DNA from: JBNARI01 sp049718765
GTDB lineage: Bacteria; Bacillota; Sulfobacillia; DUMF01
DNA length: 64,000 nucleotides
Direction of reading: 5' to 3'
NCBI GenBank assembly: GCA_049718765.1
Contig: JBNARI010000001.1
Location: forward strand, 124,001-188,000
Part shown: piece after piece, positions 1-9,140 of the stretch
How the letters are laid out: the number at the start of each line of letters is the position of its first letter
How positions within the stretch are numbered: position 1 is the first letter of the stretch
Notes under the pieces: model-generated
What the model was told of the DNA's origin: nothing
The model's input: the letters and a program-made list of their open reading frames with translations, nothing else
Database searches by the model: none
Program-made: the position numbers and the translations under genes

Positions 1-746
1 GCTACCTGGGTGCGCCCCTCACCGCAAAGGGCAAAGTGGTCGGGGTGCTCGAGGTATTGAGCCGTCAGGTGCTTTCCCCAAACAGGTCTTGGATTGAATT
101 CCTTGAGACCTTTGCCAGGCAAACTGCCATTGCCATAGACAATATGGTCATGTTCGAACAAGTGCAGAGGTCTCACAACGAGCTGATTGCGGCTTACGAG
201 GCTACCATCGAGGGTTGGGCCTATGCGCTGGACTTGCGGGACAGGGAAACTGAAGGCCACAGCAGAAGGGTCACTGAAATCACCGTGAGGCTTGCCCGCA
301 AGATGGGCATGAGAGAGGACGAGCTGGTGCACGTTCGCCGTGGCGCTCTGCTCCACGACATCGGCAAACTGGGCGTTCCTGACAGCATTCTGCTGAAGCC
401 TGGGCGCCTTAGCGAAGAGGAATGGCAAATCATGAGGAAGCACCCCCAGTTCGCCCGCGACATGCTCTGGAGCATAAGTTACCTGCGGCCTGCCCTGGAC
501 ATCCCGTACTGCCACCACGAAAGGTGGGACGGCACGGGCTATCCCAGGGGGCTTCGGGGAGAGGAAATACCTCTTGCCGCAAGGATATTCGCCGTGGTTG
601 ATGTGTGGGACGCCTTGAGCTCCGATCGCCCCTACAGGAGCGCCTGGCCACGGGAACAGGTGAGGGATTACATCCTGAAACAGTCTGGTAAGCATTTTGA
701 TCCGCGGGTAGTCAGCTTGTTCTTGAAGGAGCTTGACCAGTTGTGA
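1..746 (+). CDS. HD-GYP domain phosphodiesterase, 5'-truncated by window edge
   Basis: The open frame runs from the first bases of the window (frame 3) to a TGA at 744-746, so the true start lies upstream. The visible N-terminus (YLGAPLTAKGKVVGVLEV) reads as the last strands of a GAF domain. It is followed by an HD-GYP domain: HSRR, the metal-binding HDIGKLG, HHERWDGTGYP and DVWDALSSDRPYR. HD-GYP proteins of this kind usually hydrolyse cyclic di-GMP in the cytoplasm; the HD and GYP motifs look intact, so catalysis is likely. The stop overlaps the GTG of the next HD-GYP gene (GTGA), so the two are probably co-translated. The domains upstream of the GAF remnant are not visible. Confidence 0.9.
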   Translation, partial: YLGAPLTAKGKVVGVLEVLSRQVLSPNRSWIEFLETFARQTAIAIDNMVMFEQVQRSHNELIAAYEATIEGWAYALDLRDRETEGHSRRVTEITVRLARKMGMREDELVHVRRGALLHDIGKLGVPDSILLKPGRLSEEEWQIMRKHPQFARDMLWSISYLRPALDIPYCHHERWDGTGYPRGLRGEEIPLAARIFAVVDVWDALSSDRPYRSAWPREQVRDYILKQSGKHFDPRVVSLFLKELDQL

Positions 747-2839
747 GGAGCAAAGGATTGCCACGGGAGGTTCTCCGTGAAGGGCTGCAGCAAGTCCAGC
801 AAAGCATGGCAAGGGCCCTCGGGATTTGGCTGGAGTTCGTTGGGCCCAACGGGGAATACATAACCGAAGTTTCCAACATGAGTGGGCTTTGCGCCATGCT
901 CCATCACGTAGCCGCTTGTGGGGCAAAGTGCGATTCCCTGCACAAAGAGTACGCTCTGGCCGCGGCGTCGGCTGGTGAGGTTGTGACTCGCCGGTGCTAT
1001 GCGGGACTGACGTGCGTGGCGGTTCCCGTTCGCCTGTCTGGAGAAGTGGTGGCGGTAGCCGTGGGCGGAGGGATTGTGACCGGGGAAGGGTACGACGGAG
1101 ATTTGGAGGCACTTACCCGGGAGACAGGTTTGGACCCGGAAGGGCTTAGGGAAGCTTCAACCCGGGCTCCACGGATGGCCCACGAGAAGCTGAGGATGGT
1201 GATGGGCATGGTGCAGGAGGTGAGCGGCACTGTTGTACAGCTGCTCAGGGCAAAGCACGAGTACGAGGGCAGAGAGAACCAGCTCAGGGCGTTGCTTGAG
1301 TTTGGCAAGAACGTTTCGAGCAGCCTGGATGTGGCTGAGGTGGCTCGCAGGGCCCTCGAGTCGGTGCTCAGCCTGACTGGTGCGAGCAGCGGCTCCGTTA
1401 TGATGCTGAGCGAAGACTTGACAGGTACTCGCTTGTCCGAGCTGGCTGCGTCTGTGAGCTCTCCAGGCGAGGGGGACGTGGTGCCTTCGGGAGAGCTTGT
1501 GGCGGTCGTGGGGGAAAGGAGCTGCCCGGTAAGGTTCGATAGCCGGCCAGATGGTCCCACGCCCGAAGAGAGGAAGCCCGGGGTGGCATTGCCCTTGGTG
1601 GTGGGCGGACGCGTGACCGGCGTCATGACCTTGGCAGGCAAGCCCGGGGGAGCGAGCTTTGCTGACGACGAAGTGGATTTCCTGGGAACGCTGGGGACGA
1701 GCCTTGGCTTAGCCCTTGAGAACGCGCGGCTGTTCCGCACCCTTGAGTCCAGAGCTGCTATGCTGGAACGCCTCATAGACGTGGGCAGGCTTGTGAGCAG
1801 GAGCCTTGACAAAGAGACAGTGGTCAGGTCTGCTTTGGAGAGCGTGAGGGATGTGCTTGGGGCTGAGCGTTGTGCGCTGTATCTGGTGGACGAAGTCACT
1901 GGAGAGCTTGTGCTTCAAGGCAGCCTTGGCCTGCAGAGGCCCGGGTCCCTTGCCACTAGGGTGAAGGCCAGAGGCGGCATAATTGCCAAGGTTATGGGTG
2001 CAGCCGAACCTGTGGTGATAATGGACTTGACTGGCGAAGAGGTCAAGCCCATTGCGCGCAGCGCTGGTGAAGCCCAGGGGCTGGCGCTGGTGCCCGTGCG
2101 CGCTGGTGGCAAAGTTCTGGGGATCCTGGTAGCTTCTTGCGCAACTCCACGCCAGTGGAGCAAAGAAGAGCTTGGCTACCTGCTGATAGTCGCCAACCAG
2201 GCGGGTCTTGCCCTGGAGAACGCCCGCCTTTACAGCTCTTTGCGGGATTACTACTTTAGCGCAGTGCAGTCCCTTGCCACAGCGCTTGAAGCCAAGGACA
2301 TGTACACAAGGGGACATTCCCAGAGGGTGGCGCTTTGGGCCCGAGCCTGCGCAAAGCAACTTGGGCTCAGCGCCGAAGAACAAGAGCAGGTGTTCATAGC
2401 TGGGCTGCTCCACGACGTTGGCAAGATTGGGGTGCGTGAGGCAGTGCTGCAAAAAAGGGGTGCGCTGGATGGCCAGGAGCGCAGGGAAATGCAACAACAT
2501 CCCGTCATTGGAAGCCGCATCCTGGAACCTGCCAAGTTCCCGCCTCCAGTGGTTGCAGCGGTGAAGCACCACCATGAGGATTACGGGGGAGGCGGATACC
2601 CAGAAGGCATTGCTGGTGAAAACATCCCTCTGCTTGCCCGGATCATAAGGGTGGCAGATGCTTACGATGCGATGACTTCAGCGAGGCCGTACCGCGCTGC
2701 TATGGACCCTGCAAAAGCCCGCCAGGAACTTGTGGCGGGGTCGGGCAAGCAATTTGACCCCCGGGTGGTAGAGGCTTTCCTCAACATCGATCCCGAGGAA
2801 ATGTGGCGTATCGGTGCCATGCGGTGGCCTTCCCAGTGA
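743..2839 (+). CDS. PocR-like/GAF/GAF/HD-GYP signalling protein
   Basis: A 698-residue cytoplasmic signalling protein. Residues about 10-160 contain the Cys pattern of a PocR ligand-binding domain (SGLCAMLH, CGAKCDSLH, RRCYAGL, then a hydrophobic VAVPV strand), a sensor family thought to bind small hydrocarbon derivatives such as propanediol. Two GAF domains follow (about 185-335 and 345-490), then a C-terminal HD-GYP domain with LLHDVGKIGV, HHHEDYGGGGYP and DAYDAMTSARPYR. All signature residues for c-di-GMP hydrolysis are present. The GTG start overlaps the preceding HD-GYP gene by 4 bp. Its ligand is unknown; the arrangement suggests that a small metabolite controls local c-di-GMP turnover. 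Confidence 0.9.
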   Translation: MRSKGLPREVLREGLQQVQQSMARALGIWLEFVGPNGEYITEVSNMSGLCAMLHHVAACGAKCDSLHKEYALAAASAGEVVTRRCYAGLTCVAVPVRLSGEVVAVAVGGGIVTGEGYDGDLEALTRETGLDPEGLREASTRAPRMAHEKLRMVMGMVQEVSGTVVQLLRAKHEYEGRENQLRALLEFGKNVSSSLDVAEVARRALESVLSLTGASSGSVMMLSEDLTGTRLSELAASVSSPGEGDVVPSGELVAVVGERSCPVRFDSRPDGPTPEERKPGVALPLVVGGRVTGVMTLAGKPGGASFADDEVDFLGTLGTSLGLALENARLFRTLESRAAMLERLIDVGRLVSRSLDKETVVRSALESVRDVLGAERCALYLVDEVTGELVLQGSLGLQRPGSLATRVKARGGIIAKVMGAAEPVVIMDLTGEEVKPIARSAGEAQGLALVPVRAGGKVLGILVASCATPRQWSKEELGYLLIVANQAGLALENARLYSSLRDYYFSAVQSLATALEAKDMYTRGHSQRVALWARACAKQLGLSAEEQEQVFIAGLLHDVGKIGVREAVLQKRGALDGQERREMQQHPVIGSRILEPAKFPPPVVAAVKHHHEDYGGGGYPEGIAGENIPLLARIIRVADAYDAMTSARPYRAAMDPAKARQELVAGSGKQFDPRVVEAFLNIDPEEMWRIGAMRWPSQ

Positions 2840-2844
2840 AGTGC

Positions 2845-4113
2845 TCAGGCTTCTGGCTCCTCATGGCGGTCAAGGAGCTGCTCCAGCAAGATGCAAGAGA
2901 TTGCTGCGACTATTACGGAAAACCTGCCTATTCCCAGGCCAGACAGCACGCTAAAGCCGATCACGATGGCCCTTCTTGAAGTGATGGGCGTTGCACACAC
3001 TTCCTGCAAGGCCAGGGAAAACATGTTGCACATTGCTGCAAATGCCCCCGCGCTGGCAACCCCGACGGGGATAGTGGCTACTGCGGAGATCAGAGGCTTG
3101 AGGAGACCAAGCGCTGCAAGAAACACGCAGCCCAGCAAATAGGGCAACCGGGCTGCCACACCTGTCATGCGGATTATTGCTGCAGAAGCCGGCCAACTCA
3201 CGGTTCCTACGCCGCCCATCATCCCTGACAGGGACTGGGCAAGACCATTGACCATTATCCCCTTGGCCCAAAGGCCCATATCGGAACGGTCGAGACCGAT
3301 GGCCGATTCTACTACTGCCATGGAAACGATGGTGTTTGGGAGGAACACGAAGTAGCCAAGCACTAGCATCGCAGCTGTGTACGGCTCCAATGAGGGCAAT
3401 CCCCAGCTGAAGAACAGCGGCTCAGCCTTAACCACTGAGGGCAGGGGTGCAGAGAGCCCGCAAACTATTGAAATCGCCCAGCCAGTGACCAGCCCAGTAA
3501 GGAGCGACAGGCTTTTGGCCAACCTGTTGCTGCACAGCGAAAGGGAAAACACAACGAACACAACCACCGAGGAAACCCCAGCTAATAGAGGATGGAAACG
3601 CCCGTCGGAACCTCTTGTCATGCTGTTCACAAGGGGTTGACACACCTGCAATACAGCCATCATCAGCACTACTCCGCGCACTGTTGGCGTAAACAACCGG
3701 GCGATACGAGGACCAAGTCCTAGCAATGCGGCACCAGCGATCACAATGCCCGCAAGGATTAGGCCTCCCTGAATTTGAGCCATCAACTTTTGTACTGGCA
3801 GGCCAATTGCGCGGGCCCGTTCTGCCAGGGGGATAATGTAACCCCAGCAGAACACTGCTGAAGCCTCGATGGCAGGCAACTTGTGGCCTATGGTTGCCTG
3901 GGCCAAACTTGCCACTCCCGAGACCACCAGCAAACGCTGGAGAAACGCAACGGTTTGAGCAGGGCTAAGCTCTAAGACGGGACCAAGCACAAGGGCGGTA
4001 GAGAAGATAGGACCCACTGCGAACAGGAGCCACTGCACAGCGTATGCTAGCAACCTGGGGAACGGAGGACTGTCGTCTAGGGAGTAAAGCAACTGGTGTT
4101 TAGAGTTTTCCAT
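2845..4113 (-). CDS. NCS2-family nucleobase (xanthine/uracil-type) permease
   Basis: A 422-residue, very hydrophobic membrane protein with about 12-14 predicted transmembrane segments. The segment near residues 290-330 (SLSGMMGGVGTVSWPASAAIIRMTG) matches the TM10 region of nucleobase:cation symporter-2 proteins, where the usual pattern is GxxGTTTYxEN. The glutamate normally found there is replaced by a proline/alanine stretch, so the substrate may differ from xanthine or uracil. It is transcribed alone and divergently from the LysM gene; its stop faces the stop of the HD-GYP gene only 5 bp away. A sigma-A-like promoter lies upstream at 4139-4167 and a GTGGAG ribosome site precedes the ATG. 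Confidence 0.8.
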   Translation of the reverse strand: MENSKHQLLYSLDDSPPFPRLLAYAVQWLLFAVGPIFSTALVLGPVLELSPAQTVAFLQRLLVVSGVASLAQATIGHKLPAIEASAVFCWGYIIPLAERARAIGLPVQKLMAQIQGGLILAGIVIAGAALLGLGPRIARLFTPTVRGVVLMMAVLQVCQPLVNSMTRGSDGRFHPLLAGVSSVVVFVVFSLSLCSNRLAKSLSLLTGLVTGWAISIVCGLSAPLPSVVKAEPLFFSWGLPSLEPYTAAMLVLGYFVFLPNTIVSMAVVESAIGLDRSDMGLWAKGIMVNGLAQSLSGMMGGVGTVSWPASAAIIRMTGVAARLPYLLGCVFLAALGLLKPLISAVATIPVGVASAGAFAAMCNMFSLALQEVCATPITSRRAIVIGFSVLSGLGIGRFSVIVAAISCILLEQLLDRHEEPEA

Positions 4114-4138
4114 GACTTCGTTTCACCCACTCCACTTA

Positions 4139-4167
4139 ATTTGAGTACAACCCTTGCGCCGAGTCAA
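4139..4167 (-). promoter_or_regulatory. Putative sigma-A promoter of the NCS2 permease
   Basis: Read on the minus strand, TTGACT (4162-4167) is followed after 17 bp by TCAAAT (4139-4144), about 25 bp before the ATG at 4113. The -35 matches the consensus in five of six positions and the -10 in four of six. It is seen by eye only. Confidence 0.4.
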
Positions 4168-4305
4168 GTCAGGCCTGGGTCGGGGTCAGCCCACAAGCAC
4201 ATCTTCCTGTTCCGGGATATGGGAAAATGGCAAAAGCAGGAAAAAACTAACAGATGTCTAAGATACTTGTTGGCTGGGAATGATGTACACTGGGGGTATT
4301 GTGAA

Positions 4306-4944
4306 ATGAGAGGGACGCGGTTGGTGCTTACTGTGGCAGTGGGGATCATGGTGACGTTATTGACCTTGGAGGGATCGCCTTCAAAGTCGTGGGCGGCCCA
4401 CTTTGGATACAGGGAACTGGCAGAGGGCATGACGGGGGAAGACGTGTGCAACTTGCAAATCGTGCTGCAGCAGTTGGGCTACTACTCTGGGGAAGTGAGC
4501 GGTCGCATGGACGGCGCTACAAAGCAGGCAGTATTTCGATTCCAGCTGGAAAGCGGGCTGAAGCCCACTGGAAAGGTGGACGGGGAGTGCTTGAAGCTCC
4601 TGAGTCGTCTGTGGGAGGGATATTCCCTTGTCCTGGAAGGTTACCAGGTGAGCACTGGAGAAACGCTAGAAACAATCGCCAGAAACTGGCAGGTGCCTGT
4701 GGGACTGATCAAGCAGCTCAACCGCCTAGGCGATGAGGCCATTGTGGCAGGGCAGCGCCTTATCCTGCCTGTACCAGGGTTCGTGTTGTACCGGGTAGAA
4801 AAGGGAGACACGTTGTGGAAGATTGCCAGGAAATACGGGGTTTCTGTCGAAAACATAGTAAGGTGGAACAAGGTGCCCAACCCCAACAGGATCCTGGTTG
4901 GAGAACTCTTGCTCATATTCGCTGAAGACACGGAAGGGGGTTGA
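4306..4944 (+). CDS. Secreted peptidoglycan-binding / double LysM protein
   Basis: The chosen ATG gives 212 residues with an N-terminal signal-type hydrophobic stretch (TRLVLTVAVGIMVTLLTL). Residues about 32-95 form a PG_binding_1 domain (LAEGMTGEDVCNLQIVLQQLGYY and FQLESGLKPTG). Two LysM repeats follow: about 110-155 (YQVSTGETLETIARNW) and 160-205 (YRVEKGDTLWKIARKYG). Such proteins bind cell-wall or spore-cortex glycan outside the membrane; no catalytic domain is present, so it is a binding or assembly protein rather than a hydrolase. An upstream in-frame start at 4096 exists, but it would place about 70 non-homologous residues before the signal peptide. Its stop lies 4 bp before the moeA start, so it may be transcribed with the molybdopterin genes. 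Confidence 0.8.
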   Translation: MRGTRLVLTVAVGIMVTLLTLEGSPSKSWAAHFGYRELAEGMTGEDVCNLQIVLQQLGYYSGEVSGRMDGATKQAVFRFQLESGLKPTGKVDGECLKLLSRLWEGYSLVLEGYQVSTGETLETIARNWQVPVGLIKQLNRLGDEAIVAGQRLILPVPGFVLYRVEKGDTLWKIARKYGVSVENIVRWNKVPNPNRILVGELLLIFAEDTEGG

Positions 4945-4948
4945 AAAG

Positions 4949-6202
4949 GTGCTGACGGTGGTTCCGCCCTGGCAAGCCCTGGAGCTGGTCATTCCCCATA
5001 TAAAGGCCCTGGACAAGCAGCGTGAAGCAGAGGACGTTGAGGTTTCCCAAGCAGTGGGCAGGGTGATTGCCCAAGGGGTGGAATGCCCCAAGGACGTACC
5101 ACATTTCACCAGGTCTTCGGTGGACGGGTACGCGGTGAGGGCTGCCGACACCTTTGGCGCAAGTGAGAGCGTGCCAGCGCTTCTCAGGCTTACTGGTCGG
5201 GTAGAAATGGGCAGGGCTGCAGGGTCAATTGAGCCAGGGTGCGCCCATGAGATTCCCACAGGTGGCATGTTGCCCCAAGGCGCAGATGCTGTGGTGATGG
5301 TTGAACATTCGGAGCAGGTTGGGAGTGGAACTGTTGCTGTGTATTCCAGCGTTGCGCCTGGGGAAAACGTGCTGTGTATGGGAGAGGATTTTGCAGCCGG
5401 GCAGGCGGTGGTGCCCGAAGGGAGGCGCCTCAGGCCTGTTGATGTGGCTGCCATTGCTGCGTGTGGCATAGCCAGGGTGAAAGTGTACAGACCTCTCAGG
5501 GTGGCGGTGATTTCCACTGGGGACGAACTCCAACCTCCAGGAGGTGAGCTTTCAGCTGGCCAAGTGTATGATATTAATGGGTTTGCGTTATGTGCGATGA
5601 TACATAACGACCACATGGTGCCCGTTTTCCAGGGTATTGTGCGCGACTGTGCGGAGGCCATAGCCACGGAGCTCCGGAGGGCGCTTGAAGAGTGCGACGG
5701 CGTGCTGGTGACCGGGGGTACATCTGCAGGCGCCAGGGATGTGCTGGCAGGAGTGATTGACGCACTTGGCGAGCCAGGTGTGATCGTGCACGGGCTTGCC
5801 ATAAGGCCTGGCAAGCCCACGGTACTCGGGGCGGTGCAGGGGAAGCCCGTGCTTGGGCTGGCCGGGCATCCCGCGTCTGCCATGGTGGTGTACGAGGTAG
5901 TGGCGCGCCCGCTGCTGATGCACATGGCGGGGTGGAGGAAAGGATCGAACCCCGAAGTGCCCCGCTTGTTTGCCAGACTCACGCGCCCCATTTCCTCGCG
6001 GCCTGGTAGGGAAGATTACGTGCGCTGTTTGCTCCGGAGTGATGGCACGGAGGTACTTGCAGAACCCCTGTTGGGGAAATCGGGACTTGTAAGTACCATG
6101 GTTGGGGCTTCGGCGTACATCAAGGTGCCTTTCGAAAAGGAGGGTTGTGCCGCCGGAGAAATGGTGGAAGTGATATTGTCCGCGGCGGCAACATGGCTAT
6201 GA
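4949..6202 (+). CDS. moeA: Molybdopterin molybdenumtransferase MoeA
   Basis: 417 residues, the normal MoeA length. MoeA inserts molybdate (or tungstate) into adenylylated molybdopterin in the cytoplasm. Visible family marks are SSVDGYAVRA near the N-terminus, GEDFAAGQ, the central STGDEL motif, the DGVLVTGGTSAG loop (usually GGVSxG), RPGKPT and GLAGHPAS. GTG at 4949 was chosen because GGAAGGGGG lies about 10 nt upstream. It is the first of two adjacent moeA genes; the second starts in a 4- or 10-bp overlap with this stop. Having two MoeA paralogues is common in organisms that use both molybdenum and tungsten; which one this serves cannot be told. Confidence 0.93.
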   Translation: MLTVVPPWQALELVIPHIKALDKQREAEDVEVSQAVGRVIAQGVECPKDVPHFTRSSVDGYAVRAADTFGASESVPALLRLTGRVEMGRAAGSIEPGCAHEIPTGGMLPQGADAVVMVEHSEQVGSGTVAVYSSVAPGENVLCMGEDFAAGQAVVPEGRRLRPVDVAAIAACGIARVKVYRPLRVAVISTGDELQPPGGELSAGQVYDINGFALCAMIHNDHMVPVFQGIVRDCAEAIATELRRALEECDGVLVTGGTSAGARDVLAGVIDALGEPGVIVHGLAIRPGKPTVLGAVQGKPVLGLAGHPASAMVVYEVVARPLLMHMAGWRKGSNPEVPRLFARLTRPISSRPGREDYVRCLLRSDGTEVLAEPLLGKSGLVSTMVGASAYIKVPFEKEGCAAGEMVEVILSAAATWL

Positions 6203-8151
6203 CGTCTGCAAGGGACAGATCAGTGTATCTAGAGACCGTAACGTGGGAAGAGGCCTTGGACAGGCTGCTAGCAGCGCTGGACGAGGTTGGCCTTACAGTG
6301 CTGAGCGAAAAGGTTCCCGTGAGGGAGGCGCTTGGCAGGGTTACTGCAGAACCAGTATTTGCCGCAACCAGTTGTCCCCACTATCCGGCAGCAGCCATGG
6401 ACGGGTTTGCAGTTCAGGCCAAGGACACCTTTGGTGCTAGGGAGACTGCTCCTGTGCTTCTCAGGCTTGGGCAGCAGGCGATCTATGTGGACACGGGAGA
6501 TCCTATCCCCGAAGGGTTCGACGCAGTGATTATGGTTGAAGAGGTGCACCAGCTCAAGGACGCAATTGAAGTGATATCCCCGGCTTACCCTGGTCAGCAC
6601 GTGAGGCAGGTTGGAGAGGACATCGTGGCTTCGGAAATGCTATTGCCCCAAGGCCAGCAGCTTGGCCCGGCGGAGCTTGGAGCCATGCTTGCAGGCGGGG
6701 TCACCAGTGTGACCGTGGTAAGGAAACCGAGGGTGGCTATTATCCCCACTGGGGACGAGCTGCGCCAAGCCGGTTTGCCTTTAGCCCCCGGGGAAATACC
6801 CGAGTTTAACTCCACAATGATCGCTGGAATGGTGCAGGAATGGGGAGGCCTTCCCATGGTGCAAGCACCAGTCCCTGATGACCTTGAACTGCTTGTGGAG
6901 AATGTGAAGCGCGCCGTTAACGTGGCTGACGTGGTGGTGGTGAACGCTGGTTCCTCCGCCGGATCCCAAGACTTCACTGCGAGGGTTGTGGAGGGGCTGG
7001 GGCGGTTGCTTGTGCACGGCGTGGCCATAAGACCGGGCAAACCAGTGGTGCTGGGCATGGTGGGCAGGGTGCCGTTCCTGGGTTTGCCTGGGTATCCCGT
7101 ATCCTGCTGGTTGACTGCCGGGCTGTTCTTGAGGCCGCTGGTCTACAGGATGCAAGGGTTGCAGCCGCCTCGTGCCCCGAGGGTAGAAGCACGCCTTTCA
7201 CGACGAGTAGTGAGCTTGGGCGGGGTCGAGGAGTTTGTTAGGGTGAAGCTGGGCAGGGTGAGGGGCGAAATGATTGCCACGCCACTGAGCAGGGGTGCGG
7301 GACTGATCAGCTCGGTGGTGAGGGCAGATGGCCTGTTGAGGATACGCAGGATGAGCGAAGGCTACATGGAAGGTGAAAGGGTCCAGGTGGAGTTGCTCCG
7401 ACCAGAGTACGAGGTGGAAAACACCCTGATGCTGATTGGCAGCCACGACGTAGCCTTGGATCTGTTGGGCGGGATTATCAGCCGGTACAGCTCCGGTGCC
7501 CGCATTTCCTCGGTTAATGTAGGCAGCCTGGGGGGGCTCATGGCCATCAAGAGGGGAGAAGCCCACGCTGCTGGGGTGCATTTGCTTGACGAGGCCACAG
7601 GGGAATACAACGTGCCCTATATCCTCAGGTACCTGCCTGAGTGCAAGGTGAGCCTGGTGACCGTGGCTCAAAGGGCTCAGGGGTTCATAGTGGCTAAGGG
7701 CAACCCCCTTGGAATCACAAGCGTGAAGGACCTGCGCAGACCAGAAGTGCGCTTCGTGAACAGGCAAAAAGGTGCCGGAACTCGGATCCTCCTGGATTAC
7801 CTCCTCAAGAAGGAGGGGGTGGAGCCAGGCGAGGTGAAGGGTTACGCAAACGAGCAGTTCACCCACATGGCGGTGGCGGCAGCAGTGGCGTCGGGCAGCG
7901 CTGACGTGGGATTGGGCATTCATGCGGCAGCGAGGGCCTTGGACCTGGATTTCGTGCCAGTTCACTGGGAACTTTACCAGCTCTGCATACCAGAGGAGAC
8001 AAGGAATGATCCTCTGGTGGAGTGCATGCTTCAAGCGCTCAACTCTGACCAGTTCAAGTCCCAAATGGCTGCGCTTGGGGGCTACGACGTCACGAGGACT
8101 GGAGAGGAAACTGTCGTACTGGGAAGGAGCTGCGCACATCATGATACATGA
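6193..8151 (+). CDS. MoeA fused to a periplasmic-binding-like (PBP) domain
   Basis: 652 residues in two parts. Residues 1-410 are a complete MoeA (AAMDGFAVQA, GEDIVASEM, PTGDELR, VVVNAGSSAG, RPGKPVVLGM, GLPGYPVS). Residues about 415-640 form a PBP-like type II substrate-binding domain: IGSHDVALDLL, LGGLMAIKRGEAHAAGVHLLD, NRQKGAGTRILLDYLLK and SGSADVGLGI. There is no signal peptide, so the domain works in the cytoplasm, where it may bind the oxyanion or a cofactor precursor. This fusion recurs in Clostridia and archaea. ATG at 6193 or 6199 are both possible; 6199 would give an ATGA overlap with moeA. moaA starts 11 bp before its stop. Confidence 0.9.
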   Translation: MAMTSARDRSVYLETVTWEEALDRLLAALDEVGLTVLSEKVPVREALGRVTAEPVFAATSCPHYPAAAMDGFAVQAKDTFGARETAPVLLRLGQQAIYVDTGDPIPEGFDAVIMVEEVHQLKDAIEVISPAYPGQHVRQVGEDIVASEMLLPQGQQLGPAELGAMLAGGVTSVTVVRKPRVAIIPTGDELRQAGLPLAPGEIPEFNSTMIAGMVQEWGGLPMVQAPVPDDLELLVENVKRAVNVADVVVVNAGSSAGSQDFTARVVEGLGRLLVHGVAIRPGKPVVLGMVGRVPFLGLPGYPVSCWLTAGLFLRPLVYRMQGLQPPRAPRVEARLSRRVVSLGGVEEFVRVKLGRVRGEMIATPLSRGAGLISSVVRADGLLRIRRMSEGYMEGERVQVELLRPEYEVENTLMLIGSHDVALDLLGGIISRYSSGARISSVNVGSLGGLMAIKRGEAHAAGVHLLDEATGEYNVPYILRYLPECKVSLVTVAQRAQGFIVAKGNPLGITSVKDLRRPEVRFVNRQKGAGTRILLDYLLKKEGVEPGEVKGYANEQFTHMAVAAAVASGSADVGLGIHAAARALDLDFVPVHWELYQLCIPEETRNDPLVECMLQALNSDQFKSQMAALGGYDVTRTGEETVVLGRSCAHHDT

Positions 8152-9124
8152 TGCTTTCGGGCGAAAGATTGACTACTTGAGAATATCGGTGACAGATCGG
8201 TGCAACCTCAGGTGCATCTACTGCATGCCCGAAAGTGGTGTCGAGCTCCTGCGGCACCAAGATATGCTCAGCTACGAGGAAATCTTGAGAGTGGCTGCAG
8301 CCTGTGCCAAACTGGGCTTCAGGGCCTTCAGGATAACCGGAGGAGAGCCCCTGGTACGCAAGGGCATAGTCGAGTTCATCAGGGAGCTCAATCGACTTGT
8401 GCCCTGGGCAGACATTAGCATGACCACGAACGGCACAATGCTCAAGCAGCTGGCTGCGAGTCTCAAGGAAGCCGGGCTCAAGCGGGTGAACGTGAGCCTG
8501 GATTCCCTGGATTCCGACACGTTCAGGCGGATCACCCGCGGAGGGGACCTGGAAGAGGTGCTGGAAGGCATCGATGAGGCCCTTAGGGTGGGCTTGGGCC
8601 CGGTTAAAACCAACACGGTGCTCATGAACGGGGTGAACTCCGAAGAAGTAGTGGCCTTTGCCCAATTAACCCTTTCCAAACCGATTCACGTGCGCTTCAT
8701 AGAGCTCATGCCCCTTGGGGAGGCGTGCAGGCGCTGGCACTCGGGGGCGTTCGTGCCGGTCAACGAAGCTTTCCAACGTATTGCCAAAGCTTACCCACTC
8801 GAGAGGGCAGAAGTTAGGGGTTCAGGCCCGGCCTCATACTGGAGAATTCCAGGTGCTGCTGGCAGCTTGGGGTTCATATCCGCAATCAGCAGCCACTTTT
8901 GCGGCGCCTGCAACCGGGTTAGGCTCACCGCCAAGGGGGGGCTGTCCCTGTGCTTGGCCAGCACCAGCGAGGTAGACTTAAAGTGTGCCCTGAGAAATGG
9001 TTGCTCCGATGAGGAACTGTGTCGGCTTATCGCAGAAGCGGTGTGGCAGAAACCAGCAGGCCACAACATGACCGGAGGCTCCGAGGAGCTTGGGGAAAGG
9101 AGAATGTTCAGCATTGGAGGGTGA
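8141..9124 (+). CDS. moaA: GTP 3',8-cyclase MoaA
   Basis: 327 residues. This radical-SAM enzyme converts GTP to 3',8-cyclo-GTP, the first step of molybdopterin synthesis. The SAM cluster motif is CNLRCIYC near residue 24, followed by GGEPL. The C-terminal second cluster is CGACNRVRLT with a third Cys in LSLCLAS, and the protein ends in the catalytically needed GG (FSIGG). ATG at 8141 has GGAAGGAG about 10 nt upstream and begins inside the end of the preceding MoeA fusion gene. It is tightly followed by moaC. Confidence 0.96.
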   Translation: MIHDAFGRKIDYLRISVTDRCNLRCIYCMPESGVELLRHQDMLSYEEILRVAAACAKLGFRAFRITGGEPLVRKGIVEFIRELNRLVPWADISMTTNGTMLKQLAASLKEAGLKRVNVSLDSLDSDTFRRITRGGDLEEVLEGIDEALRVGLGPVKTNTVLMNGVNSEEVVAFAQLTLSKPIHVRFIELMPLGEACRRWHSGAFVPVNEAFQRIAKAYPLERAEVRGSGPASYWRIPGAAGSLGFISAISSHFCGACNRVRLTAKGGLSLCLASTSEVDLKCALRNGCSDEELCRLIAEAVWQKPAGHNMTGGSEELGERRMFSIGG

Positions 9125-9140
9125 AAGGAGACTCACCCAC

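Noticed and set aside
4726..5991. 421-codon open frame on the minus strand
   Set aside because: It is antisense to moeA and the LysM gene, with no ribosome site or known motifs.
7198..8142. 314-codon open frame on the minus strand
   Set aside because: It is antisense to the PBP-like part of the MoeA fusion; His/Gln/Pro-rich with no domain.
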